64,000 nt of DNA from Nioella aestuarii (GCF_050896395.1 NZ_JBPBBA010000001.1:186001-250000); one strand, 5' to 3'; positions 16,209-25,598 are shown, numbered from the stretch's first letter. Program-made: numbers and translations. Notes: generated by a model not told the origin, from the letters alone.

Positions 16209-18137
16209 CTAGCGGGTTTTCTTCTCCCACACGCGGCTTTCTATCAAGTCCCGCAAGCGTTTGGACAGCACGCTTTCGTCCTCTGGTGATGCTGAACTGC
16301 TGCCAGTCTTCGGTGATTCGGCCTGTTGCCGGGCATGTAGTGCGCTGTTCAAACGCCAACCAAGTCTTGATTCGTCCCCATCGTCGAGATCCTCCAGCGC
16401 TTCGGCCATTTCGTCCTGAATGCCGCGCCGCGCCGCGAGCTTTGCAAATTCCTCGGCCAGGCAGAGCGCCGCCTTTTCCGTATCACCGGGCGCGCGCACG
16501 CAAGGCGAAATACGCACGTGGCCCAGTGAGAGCAAGTTTTCAAGGGTTCGAGACAAATTAGCATGTTCGAGCGCCGCGCGCAGAGCGTCAGGGTCACGTT
16601 CCGGGGTGCCAAGAAGGAAACCTGTCAGACGCGCCTGATCGGGGTCAACGGGGTCTAGCCGGTCGAGCGCGTGTTCAAATTCGTCGATCAGTGCCGGAGT
16701 AACACAGAGCGTGGCGAGGATCAGGGCAGAGCGCATGTCCAGATCAGTCATCGCACCTGCGGCCAACGGCGTGGCACGGGTTTCGGCCATGGGCGTGGCA
16801 ACGGCGCGCTGCGGGAAGCGGCCCGGCTGCCACGCGGCGCGGGCCGGGCGGGAAGTGCGGAACAACTCGTAACGCATGTCCTTGAGCACCTGCCCGTAGT
16901 GGTGGCGCAGGGACGGATCCTTGATCTGGCCAATGGCCTGGCGCAGCGATTTGTCCAGCGCGGCGCGGCGTTCGGGGCTGTCAAACACCTTACCCTCGGT
17001 TTCGCGTTGCCACAGAAGCTTGACCATCGGATCGGCGCGATCCAGCAGATCCTGCATCGAGCTCGCACCCTTTTCCTTGATCAGGTCATCGGGGTCTTTG
17101 CCCTGCGGCAGCAGCACGAAGCGCAGAGATTTGCCCGCCTCCATCAAAGGCAGGGCCAGGTCGATCAGGCGCATTGCGGCCTGCAACCCGGCACGGTCAC
17201 CGTCCAACGCCACAATCGGTTCATCGGAAATGCGCCAAAGAAGGTGCAGCTGATTGTCAGTGATGGCGGTTCCAAGGGGCGCGACGGCGCCGGTGAACCC
17301 GGCCTGCGACAGCGCGATCACGTCCATATAGCCCTCGGCGACGATCAGCGGCTGACCTTTGCCCACAGCCTCGCGCGCAGGCCCGTGATTATACAATGCG
17401 CGCCCCTTGTCGAAGAGCTCTGTCTCGCGGGAATTGAGGTACTTCGCCCGTGCATTTGGGTCCATCGCCCGGCCACCGAAGCCGATGCAACGCCCGCGCG
17501 GGTCGCGGATCGGGAACATGATCCGGTCGCGGAACGCGTCATAGGGCGCGCCGCCATCGTCGGGCTTGCTGGCAATCCCGGCTGCCACGATCAGTTCAGG
17601 GTCATGGCCCTTTTCCTTCAGCGCCTGAAACGCGCCCTGCCGCGATCCAGGTGCATAGCCCAGTTCAAACCGGTCCTGCGCTGCCTGATCGAGGCCCCGC
17701 CGGTCAACATAGGCCCGCGCCTGCGTGCCAGCGGACGCGCGCAATTGCAGCCGGTACCAAGCCACAGCGGCCTCTGTCACCTCGGCCAGTTGAGTCCGCC
17801 GATCGGCCTTGGCCTGTGCCTGCGGGTCGCGCGCTGGCATAGGCATCCCGGCTTCTCGGGCGAGGATCTCGATCGCTTCCATGAAGCCTACATTTTCGGT
17901 CGATTGCACGAAGCTGATGGCATCGCCTTTTTCATGGCAGCCAAAGCAGTAATAGAACCCCTTGCGATCATCGACATGGAAGCTGGCCGTCTTTTCCTGA
18001 TGGAAGGGGCAAGGCGCCCACATGTCGCCTTTGCCCTGGTTCGACTTCCGCTGATCCCACGTGACCTTGCGCCCCACGACCTGCGTGAGGGAGATTCGGG
18101 TGCGAAGCTCATCTAGGAAACCGGGGGGTAGACTCAT
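16209..18137 (-). CDS. dnaG: DNA primase
   Basis: A 642-residue primase that makes RNA primers for replication. The N-terminal CHC2 zinc finger is intact (CPFHQEKTASFHV, then YYCFGCHEKGD). The TOPRIM catalytic core contains VAEGYMDVIALSQAG and the acidic ALDGDRAG motif. The C-terminal DnaB-binding region is divergent, as usual. I placed the start at the ATG at 18137 (MSLPPGFLDELR); the frame extends 25 codons upstream without family resemblance. It is the first gene of the dnaG-rpoD-sulfotransferase unit; rpsU is not present upstream. Confidence 0.96.
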   Translation of the reverse strand: MSLPPGFLDELRTRISLTQVVGRKVTWDQRKSNQGKGDMWAPCPFHQEKTASFHVDDRKGFYYCFGCHEKGDAISFVQSTENVGFMEAIEILAREAGMPMPARDPQAQAKADRRTQLAEVTEAAVAWYRLQLRASAGTQARAYVDRRGLDQAAQDRFELGYAPGSRQGAFQALKEKGHDPELIVAAGIASKPDDGGAPYDAFRDRIMFPIRDPRGRCIGFGGRAMDPNARAKYLNSRETELFDKGRALYNHGPAREAVGKGQPLIVAEGYMDVIALSQAGFTGAVAPLGTAITDNQLHLLWRISDEPIVALDGDRAGLQAAMRLIDLALPLMEAGKSLRFVLLPQGKDPDDLIKEKGASSMQDLLDRADPMVKLLWQRETEGKVFDSPERRAALDKSLRQAIGQIKDPSLRHHYGQVLKDMRYELFRTSRPARAAWQPGRFPQRAVATPMAETRATPLAAGAMTDLDMRSALILATLCVTPALIDEFEHALDRLDPVDPDQARLTGFLLGTPERDPDALRAALEHANLSRTLENLLSLGHVRISPCVRAPGDTEKAALCLAEEFAKLAARRGIQDEMAEALEDLDDGDESRLGWRLNSALHARQQAESPKTGSSSASPEDESVLSKRLRDLIESRVWEKKTR

Positions 18138-18283
18138 GTGGCGGAGTATCTTGCGGAGGCGAGGGGAAGTCCAGAAGCCGCAGACAGGTCGATTTTCACA
18201 GTTTTGCCACAATCACGCCCGAATGCGGGCACATTGTGACGTCATTTAGGCGATTAGGGGGCGCTTCCGAGAGGAAACGCGAA

Positions 18284-18472
18284 ATGTTTGCCAAGTTCTT
18301 ATACACCGAGTCCGGGGCTGTGACCGTCGATTGGATTGTATTGACCGCTTTTCTGTGCGGCCTCTCCATTGCCGTTGTCTCAATGCTCAGTGTTGCTGCC
18401 CGGGAACCCGCCAATACCCTTAACTCCGTGCTGGCTGACGATGTGATCGCCGCTCACGCCAGTTTCGACTAA
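18284..18472 (+). CDS. Flp-pilin-like small membrane protein
   Basis: A 62-residue protein with one hydrophobic segment preceded by TESGAVTVDWIVLTAFLCGL. The Glu-Ser-Gly-Ala-Val-Thr-x-Asp-Trp pattern resembles the N-terminus of Flp/TadE-type pilins in Rhodobacteraceae. GAGAGGAAACGCGAA gives a strong ribosome site before the ATG at 18284. No prepilin peptidase or tad secretion genes are adjacent; three TadE/TadG-like genes lie at 49-52 kb. It may be an orphan pilin or a membrane peptide with a related segment. Confidence 0.65.
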   Translation: MFAKFLYTESGAVTVDWIVLTAFLCGLSIAVVSMLSVAAREPANTLNSVLADDVIAAHASFD

Positions 18473-18515
18473 GGTCGGTCTCGACGCCGGGTCCGGTTTG
18501 GACCAGTCTGCCCCC

Positions 18516-18938
18516 ATGCTGACCCCGTTCGAGATTCCCACAAATGGCCCCGGCCTTTACGAATTCACCACCTCGCTGGCCCAATGGCTGGCGGGGTTGT
18601 CTGCGTCCGAGGGGCTGTTGATCCTTCATATCCAGCACACCTCGGCCTCGCTTCTGATACAGGAAAATGCCGATCCCGAGGTGCAGACCGACCTGACGGC
18701 CTATTTTCACCGGCTGGTGCCACCCACCACCGATCCGTCGATGTCCTATCTGACGCATACCTATGAAGGCCCCGACGACATGCCCGCTCACATCAAGGCT
18801 GCGATCATGCCCGTAAGCCTGACCATCCCGGTCAGCAACGGGCGAATGCTGCTTGGAACATGGCAGGGTATCTATGTCGTGGAACACCGCACCCGCCCGC
18901 ATCGGCGCCAGGTTGTGGCCAAGCTGCTACCCGGGTGA
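18516..18938 (+). CDS. YjbQ family protein
   Basis: A 140-residue protein of the YjbQ/UPF0047 family. The conserved core HIQHTSASLLIQENADPEV and the later LGTWQGIYVVEHR are evident. Family members bind a metal, and some have weak thiamine-phosphate synthase activity, but the physiological role is unsettled. The ATG at 18516 was chosen over a TTG at 18498. It stands between the pilin-like gene and nrdR with its own spacing and is not clearly in an operon. Confidence 0.85.
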   Translation: MLTPFEIPTNGPGLYEFTTSLAQWLAGLSASEGLLILHIQHTSASLLIQENADPEVQTDLTAYFHRLVPPTTDPSMSYLTHTYEGPDDMPAHIKAAIMPVSLTIPVSNGRMLLGTWQGIYVVEHRTRPHRRQVVAKLLPG

Positions 18939-19000
18939 CCCCTTATCTTGGGGGTGACAAATCCCCCCTACCCAAGGTCTCGCGGCTGACCTATAGTACC

Positions 19001-19009
19001 TGTGGATAA
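19001..19009. promoter_or_regulatory. Consensus DnaA box upstream of nrdR
   Basis: TGTGGATAA, the exact complement of the classical TTATCCACA DnaA box, lies 53 bases upstream of the nrdR start. A single box can occur by chance, but its position in the promoter of a nucleotide-reductase regulator is suggestive. Binding is not shown. Confidence 0.4.
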
Positions 19010-19061
19010 CTGGGGCATCAGACCCTAATGGCAGAGCAGAGTGGAATAGGGGGGCTGGCCC

Positions 19062-19529
19062 ATGCGGTGCCCGTTTTGCGGAAATGTTGATACCCAGGTG
19101 AAAGATTCACGCCCGGCAGAGGATCATGTCGCGATCCGCCGTCGCCGGTTTTGTCCCGCCTGCGGAGGTCGGTTCACAACCTATGAACGCGTGCAGCTGC
19201 GCGATCTGGTGGTGATCAAATCCAGCGGCAAACGCGAAGATTTCGACCGAGACAAGCTGGAACGCTCGATCAGGATTTCGATGCAGAAACGCCCCGTGGA
19301 TCCAGAGCGGATCGACCAGATGATATCCGGCATCGTCCGGCGGCTGGAAAGCATGGGCGAGACTGACATCCCATCAAAGCAGATCGGTGAGATCGTGATG
19401 GAAGCGCTGGCTCGGATCGATACCGTGGCCTACGTACGCTTCGCCAGTGTCTATAAGAATTTCCAGGCCGCAGATGATTTCGAGGATTTCGTGGCCGAGC
19501 TACGGCCGCCGTCTCAACCCGAAAGCTGA
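19062..19529 (+). CDS. nrdR: Transcriptional repressor NrdR
   Basis: A 155-residue repressor of ribonucleotide reductase genes. The N-terminal zinc ribbon is complete (CPFCG near residue 3, CPACGGRFTTYER near residue 31). The ATP-cone domain follows (VIKSSGKREDFDRDKL), which senses dATP versus ATP. The gene is three bases upstream of ribD, a common Rhodobacteraceae pairing, so the two are probably co-transcribed. Confidence 0.96.
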   Translation: MRCPFCGNVDTQVKDSRPAEDHVAIRRRRFCPACGGRFTTYERVQLRDLVVIKSSGKREDFDRDKLERSIRISMQKRPVDPERIDQMISGIVRRLESMGETDIPSKQIGEIVMEALARIDTVAYVRFASVYKNFQAADDFEDFVAELRPPSQPES

Positions 19530-19532
19530 GCA

Positions 19533-20642
19533 ATGACCCAGGACGACGCCCGCTGGATGCGCCATGCGCTGAGCCTTGGCGCGCGCGGGGCGGGTCAGGT
19601 CTGGCCGAACCCGGCCGTGGGCTGCGTGATCGTCAAACAGGGCCGTGTGGTCGGTCGTGGCTGGACCGCACCGGGTGGGCGCCCCCATGCGGAGCCGCAG
19701 GCACTGGAACAGGCTGGAGACGACGCCGTTGGGGCCACCGCCTATGTGACTTTGGAACCCTGCGCCCATTGGGGACAGACGCCGCCCTGCGCTGACGCGC
19801 TGATCCGCGCCTCGGTGGCGCGGGTTGTGGTTGCCATGCGTGATCCGGACCCTCGCACGGATGGCAGCGGCATCGACCGGCTGCGCGCGGCAGGTGTAGC
19901 TGTCACCGGCCCGGTATTGGAGGACGAGGCCCGTCGTGCACATCGCGGGTTTCTGTCACGGGTGCAAAAGGGTCGCCCAAGCATGACCTTGAAGCTCGCC
20001 AGTTCCTTTGACGGACGCATCGCAACAGCGACCGGTGAAAGCCAGTGGATCACCGGACCCGATGCGCGCCGCGCGGTCCACGCCATGCGGATGCGCCATG
20101 ATGCGGTGATGGTGGGTGCGGGGACAGCACGGGCCGATGATCCCTCGCTGACCGTGCGCGGCTTGGGTGCGGCACACCAGCCGGTGCGCGTCGTGATCTC
20201 GCGCCATCTGGATCTGCCACAAGATGGGGCCATTGCACGCACCGCACGGGATGTGCCGGTCTGGCTTCTGTGTGGGGAAAGTGCCGATGCAGATTTGCGG
20301 GCTGCGTGGGAAGAGCTCGGCGCGCGGGTACTTGTCGTGGAGGCCGGTGCAGGCGGCCAGGTGGATCCCGGCGCGGCCCTTCGGACCCTCGGCCGCGAAG
20401 GGCTGACCTCGGTGTTCTGCGAAGGCGGGGGGGCACTTGCGGCCTCGCTATTATCGGCCGATTTGGTGGATGATCTGGTGGGGTTCACCGCAGGTCTGGC
20501 GATCGGCGCGGAAGGCCAACCGGCAATAGGAGCAATGGGATTGGCCACGTTAGCAGAAGCGCCGCGATTCCACCTGCTTGCCACCCGAAGGATCGGCGCG
20601 GACATCCTTCATGAATGGGCACGTTCCCCTTCTTCTTGGTGA
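19533..20642 (+). CDS. ribD: Bifunctional riboflavin deaminase/reductase RibD
   Basis: A 369-residue enzyme for the second and third steps of riboflavin synthesis. The N-terminal deaminase has the zinc motif PHAEPQAL and the paired cysteines in PCAHWGQTPPC. The C-terminal reductase begins near MTLKLASSFDGRIA and carries the NADPH-binding GAGTARADDPSLTVR. It follows nrdR. The partner ribE is on the same strand but 5 kb away at 25599, separated by the inverse-strand capsule genes. Confidence 0.95.
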   Translation: MTQDDARWMRHALSLGARGAGQVWPNPAVGCVIVKQGRVVGRGWTAPGGRPHAEPQALEQAGDDAVGATAYVTLEPCAHWGQTPPCADALIRASVARVVVAMRDPDPRTDGSGIDRLRAAGVAVTGPVLEDEARRAHRGFLSRVQKGRPSMTLKLASSFDGRIATATGESQWITGPDARRAVHAMRMRHDAVMVGAGTARADDPSLTVRGLGAAHQPVRVVISRHLDLPQDGAIARTARDVPVWLLCGESADADLRAAWEELGARVLVVEAGAGGQVDPGAALRTLGREGLTSVFCEGGGALAASLLSADLVDDLVGFTAGLAIGAEGQPAIGAMGLATLAEAPRFHLLATRRIGADILHEWARSPSSW

Positions 20643-20657
20643 AGATACTCCGGGGGT

Positions 20658-20809
20658 CCGGGGGCAGCGCCCCCGGGAATGCTCTTCGAAGAGCATTTTC
20701 GCGGCCCGGTACGGGCCGCGCGGATCGACGCGCCAAAGGCGCGGCGAAACAGCTATCGTCAGTCAGTATTAGACGCCGGGGCCGGTACAATTTTCTTCGA
20801 AGAAAATTG
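20658..20809. repeat. Cluster of five hairpins between ribD and kpsC
   Basis: Five inverted repeats lie in 150 bases. They are CCGGGGGC/GCCCCCGG (20658-20676, AGC loop) and AATGCTCTT/AAGAGCATT with a CG centre (20678-20697). Next come CGCGGCCCG/CGGGCCGCG with a GTA loop (20700-20720) and CGCGCC/GGCGCG with an AAA loop (20729-20743). The last is CAATTTTCTT/AAGAAAATTG with a CG centre (20788-20809). The convergent genes on each side make transcription termination in both directions likely. The second and fifth share the CTT-NN-AAG design seen again at 29756-29799. Confidence 0.8.
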
Positions 20810-20849
20810 GCTTTCGCAAACTGCACGCGCCCCCATACCGAGACCCGGC

Positions 20850-22919
20850 TCAGCGTCTGCCCCGCCGCCACAGCCAGGCTTGACCTGCGAACCAGCCTTG
20901 CAGCTTTGCCAAGGCACGCAAGCGCATGGCCGGGGCCGGGATCGTTCCCGAGGCCAGCCGTTCTACCACGACTTCAACAGGACATGGCCTGCCAGTCACC
21001 GGGTCGTGGTAGCGTGGATAGGTGATCAGGGCGGCATGGATCAGCGCCGCAAGCGACGGTCGCGCCCTGCGTCGGGCAGGACTCTGGCCAAAGTCTTCGC
21101 TCAAGCCCCAGCCTGCATAGAAGGGTGTGCCCGTCACACAGACCGGCACGCCACGCAGCAGGGCCTCAAACCCAAGAAGCGATGTCATCGTTATCACTCT
21201 GTCCGCCGCCTCGATCAGGGCGATCGGGTCGGCCTGCGCCGCGACATGATCCGCCAGCCTCGCCAGATCCTCGGGCGCCACATGCCCCTGCCGCAGACCC
21301 GCTTCCACGTCGGGATGCGGCTTGTAGACCAGGAAGGCGTCGGGGCATCGATTCCTGGCGGTTTGCAAAAGCGCAAGGTTCGTCCGCACTTCGCCCGCGC
21401 CAAGCCGGATCGAGGCGTCATCCTCCACCTGCCCCGGCACCAGCACCACCTCACGGCCGCCTGTATCGGGCAGCGCCGTTGCGCCGCCGAGATTGTATTT
21501 GTTGACCCCGGTGCTGATCAGCGCCTCCATCAGCCGTTCGGCCCGGCGCAAGCGAGCGGGGGCAAACGCCGCGGCTTCTGCAATGAGCAGTTCCAGACGG
21601 CTGACGCAGGTGGGATCGTAGTAGATCCCCTGATCGTCCAGCACCAGGCTGAGCGGTGGGACCAGCTCCGCCCCGAGCCCGCGCGACCTGAGAAAACCGT
21701 CTTCAATGCGAGCCAGGGGCAAATTGGATCGCTGGCAGGCCGCTCTCAGCTCTTCCGTTTCCTTCCCGGCCCAGACCATCACAGGGCGCCCATGGCGCGT
21801 GGCCTCAGACTGCGTTTCGGCAAAGCGCAAGGCGGGACCATTCACCGCGAAGACTTTCTGCAAGGGCCCCCGTTTCCATGCCCGCATACCAACGGCCACA
21901 TGTCCGCGATGGTCCTGCCGCCAGGCCCGCGCCTCGGCTTCCAGCGTGGACAGCACATCCTCCAGCCCGCACAGCCGGTCGCGATAGGGATCGTACCAGC
22001 GCGGATAGAGGATCAGCGCCCCCGCAACCAACTGTGCCCGCGTCAGGCGTCGCCTGCGCCGATCAATCGGGTTGCGATCCTCGGTCAGGCCCCACCCGGC
22101 ATAGAAGGGCTGACCAAAAACCTGCGGTTTGTGACCGGCCAAAATCGCCTCGAACCCCAGTTGAGAGGACACGGAATAGACGACAGTCGCGCCTTCCATC
22201 AGCACCCATGGCGAAACGGCATCGGAACACAGGCTGATCCGGTCGCTGGCATGTTCGGCCCCGTAATGGCCCGGACGGTGGCCGCCATTGGTTTCGGGGT
22301 GGGTCTTGATCACGATGCGTGCGCCGGGGTTCTCCTCTTGCGCCAGCACCAGCATTTCTCGGAAGGTCCGTTCGTTGGCGCCGCCAAGCCGGATCGAGGC
22401 GTCGCCCCTGGTCTGGTCGACCACCAGAACATAGCCGGGCGGCGGGGCGGGTTTGGTAGGATCGACAGCGGCGTATTTGGTCAGGTGCCCCTCACGCATC
22501 CGTGCAATGGCATCGCGCGCGCGGTCCAGCAACGCGGTATTGTCCAGCGGGTGTGTGGCCAGCAGATGTTCCAGATCGGATGGCTGGCGGCTATCGAACC
22601 ACGCACCGCGCCGGTCGATTGTCAGGCCAAGCGGCGGTTCGCCCGACCGACCGGGGTGGAGCGAGCGCAGAAATGCATCCTCAACCCTGACCACATTGGC
22701 GCCGGTCGCCTCGGCAGCTTTCTCGCCCCGCGCGGCATAAGGGCTGTGGCCCCAGACCAAAACATCGTCCTGCGGCCCCGGTTTGCCAAGCGATAGGTCA
22801 AAGCCTGACAGGTCCAGAATGCGTCGAACCCGGCGGTTGGTCAGGAACCCGCCGGAAAAATAGAACGCCCGCCGGGGCTTTGTGGCTCCGGCAGGCGTGT
22901 CTTGGGCGTGGCCCGTCAT
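20850..22919 (-). CDS. kpsC: Capsule polysaccharide biosynthesis protein KpsC (beta-Kdo linker transferase)
   Basis: A 689-residue cytoplasmic protein with two homologous halves, the hallmark of KpsC, which builds the poly-Kdo linker on lyso-phosphatidylglycerol for group 2 capsules. Each half shows the same landmarks: FGQPFYAGWGLTED in the first and TGTPFYAGWGLSED in the second, each followed by an Arg-rich stretch and an LYPRW- or TYPRY-type motif. I chose the ATG at 22919 (MTGHAQDTPAG) over upstream in-frame codons. It ends the kpsS-export-kpsC set on the minus strand, only seven bases after the export gene. The ABC transporter genes kpsM and kpsT are not in the window. Confidence 0.9.
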   Translation of the reverse strand: MTGHAQDTPAGATKPRRAFYFSGGFLTNRRVRRILDLSGFDLSLGKPGPQDDVLVWGHSPYAARGEKAAEATGANVVRVEDAFLRSLHPGRSGEPPLGLTIDRRGAWFDSRQPSDLEHLLATHPLDNTALLDRARDAIARMREGHLTKYAAVDPTKPAPPPGYVLVVDQTRGDASIRLGGANERTFREMLVLAQEENPGARIVIKTHPETNGGHRPGHYGAEHASDRISLCSDAVSPWVLMEGATVVYSVSSQLGFEAILAGHKPQVFGQPFYAGWGLTEDRNPIDRRRRRLTRAQLVAGALILYPRWYDPYRDRLCGLEDVLSTLEAEARAWRQDHRGHVAVGMRAWKRGPLQKVFAVNGPALRFAETQSEATRHGRPVMVWAGKETEELRAACQRSNLPLARIEDGFLRSRGLGAELVPPLSLVLDDQGIYYDPTCVSRLELLIAEAAAFAPARLRRAERLMEALISTGVNKYNLGGATALPDTGGREVVLVPGQVEDDASIRLGAGEVRTNLALLQTARNRCPDAFLVYKPHPDVEAGLRQGHVAPEDLARLADHVAAQADPIALIEAADRVITMTSLLGFEALLRGVPVCVTGTPFYAGWGLSEDFGQSPARRRARPSLAALIHAALITYPRYHDPVTGRPCPVEVVVERLASGTIPAPAMRLRALAKLQGWFAGQAWLWRRGRR

Positions 22920-22926
22920 ATGGGCC

Positions 22927-24057
22927 TTATTCGGCCAGGCTGCTGATCGAACCCGCTGTTGCAAGCGTTCCGGTCAGTGCGCCGATGACCTGGTTCCACT
23001 GAGCGAACGGTGCGACCGTCACGTAAAGCGTATCCTGGTCGCGGATCACGAAATCACGCGCCTGGAACATGCCGTTTGGCTCGGTCAAATCGAGCACATA
23101 GATCATGCGCTGTGTGCCGGAGATATCGTTGCGGCCCAGAACCTGTCGGGCAATCGCCTCTGGCTCGTTGCGCAGGATGAAGACGCCGGTCGGATCGGCA
23201 AGGTTGGGGTTCAGGCCGCCAACGGTTGCAATCGCCTCGATGGCCGAGATGGTCTGCGTGTCGAACGGCACGCGGGTCTGGGCATTCGTTGCGCCAAGCG
23301 CGGTAAAGGATCTCGTGTCTTCCTCGACCAGAATCCGGTCACCGGCACGCAGGGCGATGTCCAGCTCTGGATTGGAATACAGATCGTTGAACCAAATCGT
23401 GCCGGTTTCGCCGCCGCGTACCACTGTGACCCGGGCGATCTCCGGTTCCACGGTCACGCCACCAGCGGCGGCCAGCATTGCCGACAGGGTCCGGGTTGGC
23501 CGGTCGATCGGAAAGATGCCTTGCGCACCAACAACACCCGCAACCGATACGGTCGCACCGTTCCCCGCAACGCGACGCACGATGATTTGCGGATCGGGGG
23601 TCTGTTCATCCAGGCTGCGGGTCAGGATCTGGCGCAGTTGGTCGGGCGTATTGCCTGCTGCCCGCACACGGCCCGCATATGGAATAAAGATAAAGCCCGA
23701 GCCATCGACCTGAACGTCGTCCAGCACCGTCGAGGGGCTGCCTTGCGGCCCCAACAGCGGGTCGGTGACGTTTTCCCAGATCGAAAGCGACAGCGTGTCG
23801 CCCGGTCGGATCGTGTCCGAGCCAAGCTGGCCTGCGTTCACGAAATTGGAAGAAAAGCCCAGTGCTTCGACCAAGGCCGTGGCGCGCAGCACACGGTCAT
23901 TGACGGAAACGACGAACGCGTCGCCCTCTCGCTGCACGGATCCCGCGAAAAGTTCGCGTCGATTGGGGCCGGTCCGCGGCAGGCCACATGTGGCCACCAG
24001 CGTCACAACCATCAAGAGGGCGACCAACCGCGCCCCTCGGGAAGCCATCGATGTCAC
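22927..24057 (-). CDS. Polysaccharide export lipoprotein (Wza/KpsD-like outer-membrane auxiliary)
   Basis: A 376-residue exported protein. The N-terminus has a hydrophobic segment and a lipobox-like site (VTLVATCGLP, Cys near residue 24), so it is probably an outer-membrane lipoprotein. The polysaccharide export domain follows (IRPGDTLSLSIWENVTDP, then DGSGFIFIPYAGRVRAAG), and SLBB-type repeats follow that (VSVAGVVGAQGIFPI, LRAGDRILVEEDTR). It would form the outer channel for capsular polysaccharide made with KpsC and KpsS. The GTG at 24057 has the best-spaced AAGGAG; the ATG at 24048 is the alternative. Confidence 0.88.
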   Translation of the reverse strand: MTSMASRGARLVALLMVVTLVATCGLPRTGPNRRELFAGSVQREGDAFVVSVNDRVLRATALVEALGFSSNFVNAGQLGSDTIRPGDTLSLSIWENVTDPLLGPQGSPSTVLDDVQVDGSGFIFIPYAGRVRAAGNTPDQLRQILTRSLDEQTPDPQIIVRRVAGNGATVSVAGVVGAQGIFPIDRPTRTLSAMLAAAGGVTVEPEIARVTVVRGGETGTIWFNDLYSNPELDIALRAGDRILVEEDTRSFTALGATNAQTRVPFDTQTISAIEAIATVGGLNPNLADPTGVFILRNEPEAIARQVLGRNDISGTQRMIYVLDLTEPNGMFQARDFVIRDQDTLYVTVAPFAQWNQVIGALTGTLATAGSISSLAE

Positions 24058-24140
24058 GGATTTGGCTCCTTATTGCCTGTACTGCCTCGATTATATTTTT
24101 TGCCACCCTAGCGAATTTCTATCGCCAAGGCCAGTTTTGA

Positions 24141-25451
24141 TTAGTTAACGACGCGCAAGTGTTGCCGCGGTGCAGGACGGCCCGATTCCAGGGCGTCATA
24201 TGGATCTTCGGGTGACAGCATCATGTCGACCACCTGGCGCAGCAATTGCCGCCGTCCGCGGGCCGAATAGAAACTGCCTGTGATCTGCGAGGTTTCCAGC
24301 AGATAGTGCCGGTAGTCGCGATAAGCCTTGCTGTCGGGCCGTGTCGGCAGCTGGAAGAATTCATCCAGCGGTTGGGTCGAGACGAACTCCGGCTTCAGAT
24401 AAACCGCTGTGCCGAACGCCTTCAGCGGCAGGCCCCGCCAGAGCGCCTGTTGCGCGGCGGTGGAATTCACCGTGACGGCGCTGCGCGCATCATTCAGCAG
24501 CCCCGCCAGCTTGCCGCCACGCACGTAATGCACCCGGCCCGAAATGCCGTGTTCGCGGGCAACACGGGCAATGGTGCGCCGGATTGGCGCGCGGCCGTCC
24601 TCCAGCGGATGGGCCTTCAGCACCAGGTGGTGATGCTGCGGGGCGCCCTTGGCAAACCCCTCGATCAGCATTTCGAGAAACTCGGTCATGCTGGCGAATG
24701 GCCCATGGTTCTGAAAGCTCGCATCATGCTCCAGTTGCAGCAGCGCGATGTGATAGGGGAAACCGCCAGTTTTGATCTTCCAGGTCGCATACATGCGGTT
24801 CAGCGCATAGGCGGGCATCAGCGCGATGCGGCGCAGGTAGAGCCGCAGTTCCCGCGCGACAGTGATGTTTCTATGCGGGCGGAAATTCCGGTAGCGGACA
24901 TTCAGGAACATCACGAACCAGTGGTAAAGCGCCCCGTAAAAAATGTGCTGGCGCATGTCGCCCCATCGCGCAGGCGCATCGGGCAGGTCAAGGTCGAGGT
25001 TCTTCAGTGCCTCCTGCATCCGTGGCACCGGCGTATCCATCAGCCGCGAATGCCCGTTCGCCCCGCCGCGTTCATAAGTCACCCAGTAGGGTCGCAGGTA
25101 GCCTTCCTCGAACACATGCACGGTGATGCCGCGCGCCTTCGCCGCCTCGACAGCCGCCCCGTGAATGGGTCGCGTGTCGCCGTATAGCACGATATCCGTG
25201 GTCTGTTTTTCGTCCAGCAGCTGCGACAGGCGGTCAGGCCAATCCTCTGGCCGCCCGGTATAGGCGATATAGCTGGGGCGGTGATGCCAGAAGGCGCTGT
25301 CACCCTGATTGAAACCTACCCGCCAAACCTCAACCCCTGCCGCACGCAACATCTTGCCAAGGCGGTGAAAGAACGGCCCATGGGGCCCCTGAAGAAACAG
25401 GAAGGATTTGTGGTGAATCGCCTTGGGGGGCACGGGGGACCTCTTAAACAT
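24141..25451 (-). CDS. kpsS: Capsule polysaccharide biosynthesis protein KpsS
   Basis: A 436-residue KpsS-type protein, which adds the first Kdo to the lipid acceptor of group 2 capsules. Recognisable segments are FLFLQGPHGPFFHRLGKML at the start, the VFEEGYLRPYWVTYE motif near the middle, and LVLKAHPLEDGR and TVNSTAAQQALWRGLPLKA toward the end. The frame is open far upstream, but family similarity begins at MFKRSPVPPKAIHHKSF, so I use the ATG at 25451. It is the first gene of the capsule trio and diverges from ribE. Confidence 0.9.
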   Translation of the reverse strand: MFKRSPVPPKAIHHKSFLFLQGPHGPFFHRLGKMLRAAGVEVWRVGFNQGDSAFWHHRPSYIAYTGRPEDWPDRLSQLLDEKQTTDIVLYGDTRPIHGAAVEAAKARGITVHVFEEGYLRPYWVTYERGGANGHSRLMDTPVPRMQEALKNLDLDLPDAPARWGDMRQHIFYGALYHWFVMFLNVRYRNFRPHRNITVARELRLYLRRIALMPAYALNRMYATWKIKTGGFPYHIALLQLEHDASFQNHGPFASMTEFLEMLIEGFAKGAPQHHHLVLKAHPLEDGRAPIRRTIARVAREHGISGRVHYVRGGKLAGLLNDARSAVTVNSTAAQQALWRGLPLKAFGTAVYLKPEFVSTQPLDEFFQLPTRPDSKAYRDYRHYLLETSQITGSFYSARGRRQLLRQVVDMMLSPEDPYDALESGRPAPRQHLRVVN

Positions 25452-25598
25452 AAGAACTGGTAACCTTTGTGGCGCAGGATTGCACCTGTCATGGGCGGCA
25501 TGAGGGCCGGTTTGTGCCGTTAATATGTCCGATAGCGGGGACTTGTCCGAAGCCGAAAGGGCGGCTAGGTCAGGGGGATCATAGCGAAAGGCGCCCCC

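Noticed and set aside
20679..22796. A 705-codon plus-strand frame
   Set aside because: It lies antisense to kpsC and across the hairpin cluster. The two-module KpsC reading is convincing, and high GC readily creates long antisense frames.
25452..25598. A possible FMN riboswitch before ribE
   Set aside because: I looked for the RFN conserved blocks and did not find them. The region is best read as the divergent kpsS/ribE promoter.
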